Below, in pieces: positions 43,650-52,105 of a stretch of 64,000 nucleotides of DNA. Position 1 is the first letter of the stretch. Each line of letters begins with the position of its first letter. The position numbers and the translations under genes are program-made. Source of the DNA: Cohnella silvisoli (GTDB taxonomy: Bacteria > Bacillota > Bacilli > Paenibacillales > Paenibacillaceae); contig NZ_JAIOAP010000001.1 in assembly GCF_021190915.1 (NCBI RefSeq), positions 124,001-188,000 of the forward strand. The letters are read 5' to 3'. The notes beneath the pieces are model-generated. The model had not been told where the DNA came from. It saw only the letters and a program-made list of their open reading frames with translations, and did not search any database.

Positions 43650-45304
43650 TCCAGCAACTTCCCTTTCCGAAGCTCCTCTTGCAGCGCGCGAAGTCGGCTA
43701 TTGCGGCTGGCAAACGACGTAAGGAAGAGCTCCCAACGCGATTCCTGCTTCATTTTTTTGTACAACTTGGCCAATCTCTTTAGCAGCTTAACGGCGGCCT
43801 TATAGCCGTCTCTATTTTTAACCAGCACGCATCGTTCGACTGCTTGATGGTAGAAGGGGAGCAGAAGCTCAGGCGCATTTTTCTCCAAGGGCTGCAGCTC
43901 TGTCACGCGAAAATCCCGAGGGTCGCAGTCGGAGCTTAATTGAAAGTCCATCCAACGCTCCCACCTGCCGTTAGCCAATAATTTATCCTCGTAGAGGGTG
44001 CGCGAATAAGGAAGCAAGGATGAGAAAGTATCCCACATTTGCTGCTCGGCTTCAGGTAGGTGATGAACGGTGAGGTCCCAGTAGTCCGAATACAGGTGAA
44101 TTTTATTGTTCCGCTTCATGCTGAGCAAAGGGGCAATTTCGATTAACCATGCTCTTAAACGGCTCCACTGTTCGGTTTGCGAGAGGTAGTCTAGTAAATG
44201 AAATAAATAATCCGATGGCAGATCGGACATTTTCTTGGCGGCGTCAAGGAGTTTCCATGCTTCCGAATCGTTCGTAAGATACAAGTGCATACCGGCTTGC
44301 GCAAGTGCCAACGCAAAAGGAGAAAGGGACGAGCCAAGCTCGCCGGCAACGGCCTCTAATAGCTGCAGTTCCTTCGAATAGGGAATGCCGTTATCGATAT
44401 TAGGATAAATCCAATAACACCAAATACCTAGGTAATGGAATAAAAAATAGTGATTTTCGTTGGCTTCCCCCAGCATTTCTTTGCGCAAGTAGGTTAGTGT
44501 CTGCCCGACCAGCGTATCGTTGTGCGGTTCGGCCGCTAAAGCAGTTGCATCAATGATGGATTGCCAAATCGCATCCTGCAAGTCTGAAGCCGCATGATGG
44601 GCATGGTAGGCGAGATAAGAATAAAGGTAACCCGATTGATCTTGCGGCAATTTCGTTAGTTTCGATAGGACGAATAAGCGGGCATGCATCGTGAAAAGAA
44701 GATCTATCGCTTCTGGCGGTTTTATTCGGGCGATCGAATTCATAGCGTCCTCGACAAACTGGGCATTCCTCGAACTTTGCGTCAATGGCGAAATGCAGAC
44801 CTCGAACAACTCGTGCCATTCCGGAATGCTCATGGTCGCAATGTGCTGGGCTTGTTCTTTTAACAATGCTTCGCTTTCCGCCGCTTTTTTAGCCGCGATT
44901 TGTTTTGCTTGACCGTAGGACATTATTGAGGGCTTAGTTGGTTTGCCGGTCACGGGCGGCTTCGATTGGGCTATCGTCTTCGCATTAACGAGCATGTGTA
45001 CCGAACGGTTATGCAGGTCCGCATACTTAAGCAGTGCAGCAAACATATGCTTGCAGTTGCCGCTAACCGGACAGGCGCAGTGGCTTAACGAGAAAAAATC
45101 CAAATTAATCTCCACTTGATAGCGTTCGGAACCTTCCACGACAGCGTTAACGTATCGGGGAGAGGGTATCGTAAGCTTCAGAACGCGACCTTGCTTATAG
45201 TACTGGAAACCCCGATTCAGAGTAACATCGTCGAAATTATCGGCCGCATCTTGGACAAGCATATTCCACTGATCATCATCCAAGTCATAAGTTGGTATCA
45301 TCAT
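43646..45304 (-). CDS. SWIM zinc-finger protein (YwqB-like)
   Basis: A 552-residue protein with a SWIM zinc finger at 76-86 (CACPVSGNCKH; CxC then CxH). The remainder is helical and repeat-like. In B. subtilis and relatives the same protein (YwqB) lies directly before the SNF2 gene. The finger probably guides the complex to DNA or protein. The start ATG is the first of two tandem ATGs, with TTAGGAGT upstream. Confidence 0.85.
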   Translation of the reverse strand: MMIPTYDLDDDQWNMLVQDAADNFDDVTLNRGFQYYKQGRVLKLTIPSPRYVNAVVEGSERYQVEINLDFFSLSHCACPVSGNCKHMFAALLKYADLHNRSVHMLVNAKTIAQSKPPVTGKPTKPSIMSYGQAKQIAAKKAAESEALLKEQAQHIATMSIPEWHELFEVCISPLTQSSRNAQFVEDAMNSIARIKPPEAIDLLFTMHARLFVLSKLTKLPQDQSGYLYSYLAYHAHHAASDLQDAIWQSIIDATALAAEPHNDTLVGQTLTYLRKEMLGEANENHYFLFHYLGIWCYWIYPNIDNGIPYSKELQLLEAVAGELGSSLSPFALALAQAGMHLYLTNDSEAWKLLDAAKKMSDLPSDYLFHLLDYLSQTEQWSRLRAWLIEIAPLLSMKRNNKIHLYSDYWDLTVHHLPEAEQQMWDTFSSLLPYSRTLYEDKLLANGRWERWMDFQLSSDCDPRDFRVTELQPLEKNAPELLLPFYHQAVERCVLVKNRDGYKAAVKLLKRLAKLYKKMKQESRWELFLTSFASRNSRLRALQEELRKGKLLE

Positions 45305-45430
45305 TTATTGGACTCCTAAGAGATTTACATCTCGAAACTTAATCCATTTATTATATCATTTTATTATTATTCCAACGATCAACTGCTCAAACACGCAAGC
45401 TCGATTTCCGTTGCTCCTCGCAAAACCATT

Positions 45431-45715
45431 TTGCTCCAGCAGATCATTATTAACGTCAAAGCAGGGCAACGTTTGGTTCTGAAGGACCTCTACTTTTTGT
45501 TTAACAACGAAGCTTTCGCGATTAAAATAGAGGCCGAGCCATCGCCGGGCACATTCATTGCCGGTGGAGGGGGCGGCGAACTAACGCCGAACAAAGTGTT
45601 ATTCCATAATACCTCTTCCGGAGACGTGCGCATTTTCCTGCTTGTTAGCGCGATTAACAGAGCCAGGAACGCACGTTCCTTAAGTCGTTCGGATAGCTGG
45701 CATTTGACTCTTTAG
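45431..45715 (+). CDS. Hypothetical 94-residue ORF, doubtful
   Basis: A short frame from TTG 45431 with no ribosome binding site. The protein looks folded rather than random, with strands such as RLVLKDLYFLFNNEAFAIKIEAEP, a Gly run and a possible continuation upstream (SSISVAPRKTIL), but no standard start codon is available there. It might be a decayed gene that lost its 5' end. The remainder of the 45305-45837 gap holds a promoter. Confidence 0.3.
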   Translation: MLQQIIINVKAGQRLVLKDLYFLFNNEAFAIKIEAEPSPGTFIAGGGGGELTPNKVLFHNTSSGDVRIFLLVSAINRARNARSLSRSDSWHLTL

Positions 45716-45753
45716 CGGCGTTAACATGCGTGTTCTCTTCCACCAAGTTCTCA

Positions 45754-45762
45754 TGATATAAT
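45754..45762 (+). promoter_or_regulatory. Extended -10 promoter
   Basis: TGATATAAT is an extended -10 box (TGnTATAAT) placed 75 bases before the nuclease start. No good -35 is needed for this type. Confidence 0.5.
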
Positions 45763-45837
45763 GGAACCATACGCCGATACGGAAGCACCGATGGAGCGTG
45801 GCAATTTGCCAACCAACCATGCGGGAGAGTGAATGTA

Positions 45838-46710
45838 TTGGCTATTAACCGATTGAAGCCGAAAAACGATTTTATTTTCGGATGCTTATTCGGCGAGAAG
45901 GCATCTAAGGATAGTTTAATGGCGCTATTGAATGCGATTCTGAGGCAGGATGGTTCGGATCCGATCATCGGGCTGAAGGTGATCGAGAACAAGCAGCTGA
46001 AGAAGGACATGCTTAGCGACAAAACCGGCAGGCTCGATATTCGAGCCGAACTGGCGAGCGGAGAACAGATTAACGTCGAAATGCAGATGCTAAATCGCTA
46101 TAACATGGTGAAACGCACTTTATTTTATCTTGCGAAGCTGTTCACTGCTTCCATCAAAGCCGGAGAACCTTACGAAAAGCTGAAGAAGACTATTACCATA
46201 AATTTACTGAATTTTGAGTTGTTTCCTTTTGAAAGATTTCACAGCACCTACCACTTCTACGAGGATCATGAAGATCGAGCGATGCTTACGGATGCGCTCG
46301 CAGTCCACTTTATAGAATTTCCGAAATTCGAACGTGCCGAGAAGGACAAAAATATAGCCTTGCACAGGTGGCTGCTGTTCATGGACGAGAAGCTGCCTGA
46401 AGATCAATTAAAGGAGCTGATGGCAATGGATCCTATGATCGGGAAAACGGAAGAGCAATTGGAGATGTTAAGCGGCAAAGACTACGTACGGGAGCTGGCG
46501 GAAGCGAGGGAGAATGCCATGAGAGATTGGAATTCCTCGATGTCAGGCAGCAGAGAAGAAGGAATAGCAATAGGCAAAGCGGAAGGTAAAACAGAAATGG
46601 TCTTAAAAATGTTGGCAAAAGGATTGGACGTCGCGTTTATTTCCGAGGTAAGCGGGATGTCTGTGCAGCAGATCAATCGTTTGGCTGAATCCGCCGCCGA
46701 TTCTAAGTAA
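45838..46710 (+). CDS. Rpn-family PD-(D/E)XK nuclease/transposase-like protein
   Basis: About 290 residues. It opens AINRLKPKNDFIFGCLFGEK, the standard start of the Rpn/PF12784 family, and carries the nuclease core: Asp in GRLDIRAEL and the ExQ in NVEMQ. The C-terminal part is charged and ends with an EGIAIGKAEGKTEMVLKMLAKG segment and a small HTH-like region (FISEVSGMSVQQINRL). Relatives promote RecA-independent recombination in E. coli, and the family sits close to mobile elements. TTG 45838 is preferred because GGGAGA lies eight bases before; GTG 45829 would be too close. Confidence 0.85.
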   Translation: MAINRLKPKNDFIFGCLFGEKASKDSLMALLNAILRQDGSDPIIGLKVIENKQLKKDMLSDKTGRLDIRAELASGEQINVEMQMLNRYNMVKRTLFYLAKLFTASIKAGEPYEKLKKTITINLLNFELFPFERFHSTYHFYEDHEDRAMLTDALAVHFIEFPKFERAEKDKNIALHRWLLFMDEKLPEDQLKELMAMDPMIGKTEEQLEMLSGKDYVRELAEARENAMRDWNSSMSGSREEGIAIGKAEGKTEMVLKMLAKGLDVAFISEVSGMSVQQINRLAESAADSK

Positions 46711-46713
46711 ATG

Positions 46714-46742
46714 AAAAAAAGCGCCCGCGGGGCGCTTTTTTC
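46714..46742. terminator. Bidirectional terminator
   Basis: AAAAAGCGCCC-GCG-GGGCGCTTTTTT has A and T runs on both sides of a GC stem, and lies between the convergent nuclease and hflX genes. Confidence 0.88.
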
Positions 46743-46748
46743 TTCGCA

Positions 46749-48023
46749 TTAGCTAAGCAGGATGAAGCTGCTTCGATACTTGTCGTAATCGGCTTCCCTG
46801 CAAGTCATTGCCAGCCGCGTACCGCCTTCTTCGTGGCTCATGGAATAAACGTGAGCGTGCTCGTTGAAATAAGACACTAGTCGCCCCTGATCGAAGGGGA
46901 TAAGGATTTCGTATTCCTTGTAATCCGTAAAGATACGATCGCTAATCAATTGAACTAGCTCCTCGATCCCGCTATTCTTCCGAGCGGATAGGTACACGCT
47001 GCCATCTTCGATCCGAGGATAGGCGTGGTCCGTTAAGTCGGCTTTATTGTACACCTTCAGGACCGGAACCTCGCCGGCTCCAAGCTCCCGAAGTGTCTCG
47101 TTCGTCACTTCGACCCGCTTCTCGTACGCTGGATCGGAGCAATCGACGACGTGAAGCAACAAGTCGGCCCCGGTCACTTCTTCCAAAGTAGAGCGGAACG
47201 CCTTAATAAGATGATGGGGCAGCTGGCTGACGAATCCTACCGTATCGGCCAACAAGAACGATCTGCGATCCGGCAGCTCGATGCTTCGGACGGACGTTTC
47301 CAAAGTGGCGAACAGCATATCTTTGGCGAGCACCTCTTTGGCAGATCCGGGACTGTACTTCTGCACCATAGCGTTCATCAGGCTCGATTTCCCTGTATTC
47401 GTATAGCCTACCAGACAGACGACGGGGATCTCATTTTTGCTGCGCTGCCTGCGCTGGATATGGCGCCTGGCTATCAGCTTCTCCAGATCCGCTTGCAAAG
47501 CCGCGATCCGATCCTCGATCCTTCTCCGGTCAAGCTCCAGCTTCGTTTCCCCGGAGCCTCGGTTCTTAAGCCCCGCTCCTCCACCGCCGCCCTGACGTCC
47601 GAGCGATTCCCGAAGTCCGACTAAGCGAGGCAGCATATATTGCAGCCGGGCGACTTCGACTTGCAGTTTGGCTTCCCTTGTCTGGGCCCGACTCGCGAAT
47701 ATATCCAGAATCAAGATCGTTCGGTCGATAACCCTGCAATCCAGCTCAGCCTCCAGGTTGCGAATTTGAGAAGGCGACAGCTCATCGTTGAAGATCGCGA
47801 CGTCTGCCCCTTTTTCCTCCATAAGCTCCTTCAATTCCTTGATTTTGCCGCTCCCCATGTAGAGGGACGGATTGACTCGTTCGGCTTTCTGAGCCAACTC
47901 GCCGACAACTTCTATTAGGCACGCATCGGCCAGATTCCGCAATTCTTCCAAGGCGCTGGGAAAATCGGGGTTATTATGGAGTTGAACTCCGACAACTACC
48001 GCTTTGTCACGCAATTGTTCCAT
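46749..48023 (-). CDS. hflX: GTPase HflX
   Basis: A 424-residue GTPase of full family length. The N-terminal HflX domain (about 1-190) contains ELSPSQIRNLE and the Gly-rich GRQGGGGGAGLKNRGSGE linker. The G domain follows: GYTNTGKSS (P-loop), DTVGFV (G3) and NKAD (G4). HflX binds 50S and 70S ribosomes, splits stalled ribosomes under stress, and in some Firmicutes gives macrolide/lincosamide resistance. GGAGGATGAGG precedes the ATG. Two terminator-like hairpins in the leader suggest regulation by attenuation. Confidence 0.96.
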   Translation of the reverse strand: MEQLRDKAVVVGVQLHNNPDFPSALEELRNLADACLIEVVGELAQKAERVNPSLYMGSGKIKELKELMEEKGADVAIFNDELSPSQIRNLEAELDCRVIDRTILILDIFASRAQTREAKLQVEVARLQYMLPRLVGLRESLGRQGGGGGAGLKNRGSGETKLELDRRRIEDRIAALQADLEKLIARRHIQRRQRSKNEIPVVCLVGYTNTGKSSLMNAMVQKYSPGSAKEVLAKDMLFATLETSVRSIELPDRRSFLLADTVGFVSQLPHHLIKAFRSTLEEVTGADLLLHVVDCSDPAYEKRVEVTNETLRELGAGEVPVLKVYNKADLTDHAYPRIEDGSVYLSARKNSGIEELVQLISDRIFTDYKEYEILIPFDQGRLVSYFNEHAHVYSMSHEEGGTRLAMTCREADYDKYRSSFILLS

Positions 48024-48052
48024 CTATTCCTCATCCTCCGATATAAATAAGC

Positions 48053-48084
48053 AAATAAAAAACACAGGCGACTCTCTGCCTGTG
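48053..48084 (-). terminator. Attenuator-like hairpin just before hflX
   Basis: On the minus strand CACAGGC (plus 48084-48078) pairs with GCCTGTG (48069-48063), then TTTTTTATTT. It ends about 30 bases before the hflX start, so it must be bypassed for hflX expression from an upstream promoter. Confidence 0.7.
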
Positions 48085-48094
48085 CGTGCATTAA

Positions 48095-48253
48095 TCATCT
48101 AGAGGACAAAAGGAAAAAAGCGCAAGCAGACGAATCTCTTCGACGCTTGCCGATCCTACCTATTCCTAGGGAAGCAAACGAAAGGAATGCCCGAAAAGCA
48201 GACAACGAGACGTATCCCGTTATCCATAATCCATTCCAAGCATCATTATTCAT
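48095..48253 (-). other. Candidate leader ORF spanning the first hairpin
   Basis: A 52-codon frame from ATG 48253 (begins NNDAWNGLWITGYVSL) to TGA 48095 covers the first terminator hairpin. A six-codon frame, MNPISK, ends directly before it (48274-48254). Neither has a strong ribosome binding site. They are noted only because translated leaders commonly control hflX-like genes. Confidence 0.22.
48111..48150 (-). terminator. Second terminator-like hairpin in the hflX leader
   Basis: On the minus strand GCAAGC (48150-48145) pairs with GCTTGC (48127-48122), with an inner CGAA/TTCG stem, followed by GCTTTTTTCCTTTT. Confidence 0.7.
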
Positions 48254-48261
48254 TCACTTTG

Positions 48262-48380
48262 ATATAGGGTTCATAGGACAGACCAATCCTGAGTCCTCTG
48301 CACGCAGGCAGAGCCTTTAGCGCTATTCAATTAGCCGCGCAAAGATCTAACTCGGATGTAGTCTATCACACGTAACCCTC
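48262..48380 (-). other. Possible structured RNA in the hflX leader
   Basis: On the minus strand AGGGTT (48379-48374) can pair with AACCCT (48271-48266) and AGAC (48364-48361) with GTCT (48283-48280), enclosing a perfect CTCTGC/GCAGAG hairpin (48313-48296). I do not recognise a T-box, riboswitch or 6S consensus. Most of the 550-base gap between hflX and the kinase gene is accounted for by this leader and the kinase promoter. Confidence 0.3.
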
Positions 48381-48438
48381 CGTTCCTGTAAGTAACAATA
48401 ATTTTAACACAGGTCGCCGAACTGGCAAAGTCGGCATC

Positions 48439-48493
48439 ATTAATTCTGAGAAGATTAATTCGGAGAAGATTGATAATAAAAAGAAGATATAAT
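48439..48493 (+). promoter_or_regulatory. Promoter of the two-component operon with tandem repeat
   Basis: ATTAATTCTGAGAAG (48439-48453) is followed directly by ATTAATTCGGAGAAG (48454-48468), one mismatch in 15 bases, and then a degenerate third ATTGATAAT. TATAAT lies at 48488-48493 with no proper -35 box, so the repeats occupy the place where an activator would bind. Confidence 0.5.
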
Positions 48494-48573
48494 AAGATTG
48501 TTCACATCTTCAGCTTTTTGTTATATGCGCTTCGGCTTCCACATCAACGATTATAGACTGGGAGAATGCAGAC

Positions 48574-50391
48574 ATGAACTGGCGAGACGGGATCAGAGCT
48601 TTTTTGACCAGTTGGAAGTTGCTTTTGTTTACTTTGATCTCCTTGTTGATTTTGTTCCTTATCTCCTTTCAGGGATATGTCATCAGCAAACAATCGACCA
48701 GGACGATCGAAGGGCAGTACAACCAAATTCTTGTTGAAAATATGGACTCGCTTTCGGTTAACATCTCTAATTACTTGAACTATATTGACGATTTTGCCCG
48801 TACGTTATCTAACAATCCCGATCTCATCCGCATTTTACAGAACAGCAATACCTCCACAAAGAAGAAGGCGGAGGAACAGATTCGGCAGTTCTCCGAATAT
48901 TACCACCTCAGATTGCCCGTAAATATCCAAATATTCAGTCAACAATCGGATATATACGCCTATCCCTCCATAAACGTATGGGAAGAACGGAAGCTGAAGC
49001 AAATCGTCTCGACTTTCCCTTGGTATGAGAAACGGGTCGTCCTGGACAATAGCTTTCTTCATTGGAACGTAACGGCAGATTTTCATAGTGAGCATTCATC
49101 GAATGTCCTTTACGTCAGCAAAAATATTATCCAGAACAATCACTCGTTAGGCCTGCTCATAATCCAACTGAACGGAACCTTAATCGAACGAATGCTGAAC
49201 AGAGCCCAGATCAATGACGAGAACCCCATCTTCATTTTTTCCGGAGATATGCAGACTCTATTCCACAATGAGACTCTTCCCGGCGAACTGTCCAAGAACA
49301 CGGCCTCCCTCCAAAGCATTTATCGGAATGTCAAAACCCAGAACAAAGATCAGGGATCGATCGATATCCGGTTGTCGGGCGTCGAATACCATTTGATTTA
49401 CAAACAAATCGCATCCACGCCATGGATGATGGTTTCGTTAATTCCTCCTCATCTTCTGCATACGGACAGCGTGAGTATTTGGCGAATCACCGCTATCATG
49501 ACGGCAATATCCATTCTATTTATTATCGTGTTCTTCGTTATTCTGTACACCAAAGTGACGCTGCCGGTGCAGAATTTGTCCAGAATGGTCAGAAATGCCG
49601 GAAATGGGCTCGTGCCCAACACCTATTCGTATAAGGGGTTCAAGGAAATTGAAACCTTAAATCGCGGCATCTATCAGTTTTTCGCGGAAATTCAAGAGCA
49701 ATTCCATACGATCAAACGGGGGGAAGGGGAGAAAAGAAGGCTGGAGCTTCATGTGCTGCAGGAGCAAATGCGGCCTCACTTCTGGCATAATTCCTTGAAT
49801 TCGCTAAGGTTTCTGGCCGTTCTGCACGGGGACCATAAGATGGCGGAGGCGATTCTCTCTCTAACAAGAATGCTGGATTATACGCTGAAAAATACCGACG
49901 TGCTGTACAGCACGCTCGAAGAAGAAAAGGAATATGCGATGAGTTTCGTCCGTTTCCAGGAGATTCGATCGATGCAACAAATTAAGGTCGAGCTTGATCT
50001 GGACAAGTCGTCCCTGCAAGCCCAAATTCCTAAGTTTACGGTTCAACCCATTGTTGAGAATGCCATTCTGCACGGGTTCGCGCACCCATTCGATAAAGAA
50101 CCGCAAGTTACGATTAGGGCAAGGGTTCTAGGCCAGAAGTTGATCGTATGGATGACTGACAATGGATGCGGGATTGCACCGGATGTTCTGGAGAGGCTCT
50201 TCCACCGCGAACAACGGCACACTCGGAAATCATCCGGAATCAGCTTGCTTAATTTGCAGCAGCGATTCCGGTTGGAATACGGGGATCCCTACGGTATCCA
50301 AATCGAAAGCCAAGTTAAACAATTTACGACGGTAACGATTACTCTTCCTTACAAAATAGCCGAACAGGAGAAAGAAGGAAGCTCGTTATGA
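48574..50391 (+). CDS. Sensor histidine kinase, YesM-like
   Basis: A 605-residue membrane kinase. Transmembrane segments at about 15-35 and 305-330 frame an extracytoplasmic sensor. A HAMP-like linker leads to the His_kinase domain, where the phosphoacceptor is His402 in RPHFWHNSLNSLRF; the usual NPHFLYN is altered. The ATPase domain has PIVENAILHGF and DNGCGIAPDVLE. It probably senses extracellular sugars and passes phosphate to the overlapping response-regulator gene (ATGA overlap). GGGAGA precedes the ATG. Confidence 0.92.
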   Translation: MNWRDGIRAFLTSWKLLLFTLISLLILFLISFQGYVISKQSTRTIEGQYNQILVENMDSLSVNISNYLNYIDDFARTLSNNPDLIRILQNSNTSTKKKAEEQIRQFSEYYHLRLPVNIQIFSQQSDIYAYPSINVWEERKLKQIVSTFPWYEKRVVLDNSFLHWNVTADFHSEHSSNVLYVSKNIIQNNHSLGLLIIQLNGTLIERMLNRAQINDENPIFIFSGDMQTLFHNETLPGELSKNTASLQSIYRNVKTQNKDQGSIDIRLSGVEYHLIYKQIASTPWMMVSLIPPHLLHTDSVSIWRITAIMTAISILFIIVFFVILYTKVTLPVQNLSRMVRNAGNGLVPNTYSYKGFKEIETLNRGIYQFFAEIQEQFHTIKRGEGEKRRLELHVLQEQMRPHFWHNSLNSLRFLAVLHGDHKMAEAILSLTRMLDYTLKNTDVLYSTLEEEKEYAMSFVRFQEIRSMQQIKVELDLDKSSLQAQIPKFTVQPIVENAILHGFAHPFDKEPQVTIRARVLGQKLIVWMTDNGCGIAPDVLERLFHREQRHTRKSSGISLLNLQQRFRLEYGDPYGIQIESQVKQFTTVTITLPYKIAEQEKEGSSL

Positions 50392-51935
50392 AAGTGATGA
50401 TCGTCGAAGATGAAATTTTGGTCAGATTGGGTTTGAGAAAAGCGATTCCGTGGTCTTCTCTGGGGATGGAGCTCGTCTGCGAAGCCATGGACGGGGACGA
50501 GGCTTACGAAATGTTTAAGCAGCACAATCCCGACATCGTGCTTGTGGACATAGAACTGCCGAAAATGGACGGTCTCAAATTTATCCGTTACGCCAAAACC
50601 CATCACTCCGGAGCTCGGTTTATCGTATTGACGTGCCAACAGGATATGAAATACACGCGCGAGGCCATTCAACTGCAAGTCAGCGATTTCCTATTGAAAT
50701 CGACTTTGGACATGACGGAATTATGCGGTATTCTGCAAAACATATCCTTCGACATTGTAAGGGAGCGGGGGGAGGCAGAGAAGGCGCTGTCGATGAATGC
50801 GTCATTGGATTTGCCGGTCAAAGTATTCATGCAAAAGTGGCTGAGCGGGGCTATGACGGATTCAGCCCAAATCCAGCAGCAGCTTGCGGAAATGAAGTTG
50901 GCGGGGAAAATAGAACGACTTCAGGCTTGGGTACTGCAGATAGATATTCATTCCCCATTTGCCATACTGTCGAGTCAAATCGAGCGGTTGGCGAGAAATC
51001 GGTTCGGCAGTTCCCTAATCGGAAACGTAGAGGACGCGCAGCACCGCAGGTGGCACTTCATTCTATCCGACAGCTTCAGGGCATCGGATCTTAAGCAATG
51101 GCTGCGAAAGGTTAAGGAACATACGGGCATTCAAGTTTCTCTCGCCATGAGCGTGTCTTTTACCCATCCTCACGAGTGGCCATCCCATGATCGTAAAGTC
51201 GTTGAATTGCTTCAGCTTCAATATTTCGACGATGAGCCGGGAATTTACGACGAGAGCCATTTTCTGAATGAGGCGATGTCCGACACGGTGCAGAAACTAA
51301 AAAAGGAAATTTACGATTGCATAGAATCGCTGCAATTCGCGGCGGCCAAACATAAACTTACGGATCTGCAAGCCGAATTGAAACGCCCCCCGCATCTTCA
51401 CCCCAATGTCGTCAAAAACATGCTAACGGAATTTCTGTTTCGCACTTGGTCCGCTTGCGAGGAATTGGCTTCAGGCAAACAGGTGGCCAACCACCAATTG
51501 GTCGATCAAATGTACATGACCCGAAAATTGGAGCATACCGTCGCTTTGCTCGTTCAAGATATGGATAGGACGGAAGGCTATTTGTCGCTGACGAATTCCG
51601 TCGAAGATAAAAGCAGGGTCATCGTGCTCATTAAGCAATATATTAAAACCCATCTTCAGCAAGAAATCTCGTTACAGGAAATCGCGGACACGTTTCACAT
51701 TAACAGTTCTTACCTAAGCCGTTTGTTCAGAGAAGTGAGCAATGTAAGTTTTACCGAGTTCGTGCTGCACGAGAAGACGGAGCTGGCGATCGTCATGATG
51801 AAAAGCGGCAAAAGCCTGACCGAAATTTCCGAACACCTCGGCTATCTAAACCTGAGCTCGTTCACCCGAATGTTCAAGAAGGTGCGCGGAGTTTCCCCAT
51901 CCCACTATAGTGATAAACCGGAAGTCATAAAATGA
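50388..51935 (+). CDS. Response regulator, YesN-like AraC type
   Basis: A 515-residue response regulator. The receiver domain (1-120) has the acidic pair at 7-8 (VEDE), the phosphoacceptor Asp54 (VLVDIELPKMDG) and a C-terminal LLKST at the switch position. A long middle domain precedes the AraC double HTH (about 415-510, LQEIADTFHINSSYLSRLFREVSNVSF; ISEHLGYLNLSSFTRMFKKVRGVSPSHY). It should activate the SLH protein and transporter operon directly downstream. Confidence 0.93.
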   Translation: MKVMIVEDEILVRLGLRKAIPWSSLGMELVCEAMDGDEAYEMFKQHNPDIVLVDIELPKMDGLKFIRYAKTHHSGARFIVLTCQQDMKYTREAIQLQVSDFLLKSTLDMTELCGILQNISFDIVRERGEAEKALSMNASLDLPVKVFMQKWLSGAMTDSAQIQQQLAEMKLAGKIERLQAWVLQIDIHSPFAILSSQIERLARNRFGSSLIGNVEDAQHRRWHFILSDSFRASDLKQWLRKVKEHTGIQVSLAMSVSFTHPHEWPSHDRKVVELLQLQYFDDEPGIYDESHFLNEAMSDTVQKLKKEIYDCIESLQFAAAKHKLTDLQAELKRPPHLHPNVVKNMLTEFLFRTWSACEELASGKQVANHQLVDQMYMTRKLEHTVALLVQDMDRTEGYLSLTNSVEDKSRVIVLIKQYIKTHLQQEISLQEIADTFHINSSYLSRLFREVSNVSFTEFVLHEKTELAIVMMKSGKSLTEISEHLGYLNLSSFTRMFKKVRGVSPSHYSDKPEVIK

Positions 51936-52105
51936 TAAGTGGAATAAACGTCGTTTACATGGCGTTAATCGAATTTATATCTTGTACGAAAATAGCGGCG
52001 AAAAGATAAACAAGTGGTCACTTCCTGTAATGTCCGGCCACGGCGATTCCTCCTACAATTAAAACTAGCAATACTACATCCCGTGCTAGGGGGAGGAAAA
52101 TTCAA

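Noticed and set aside
48100..48420. T-box, 6S RNA or named riboswitch upstream of hflX
   Set aside because: The pairing is suggestive but the conserved T-box AGGGTGG and other class consensus elements are not found.
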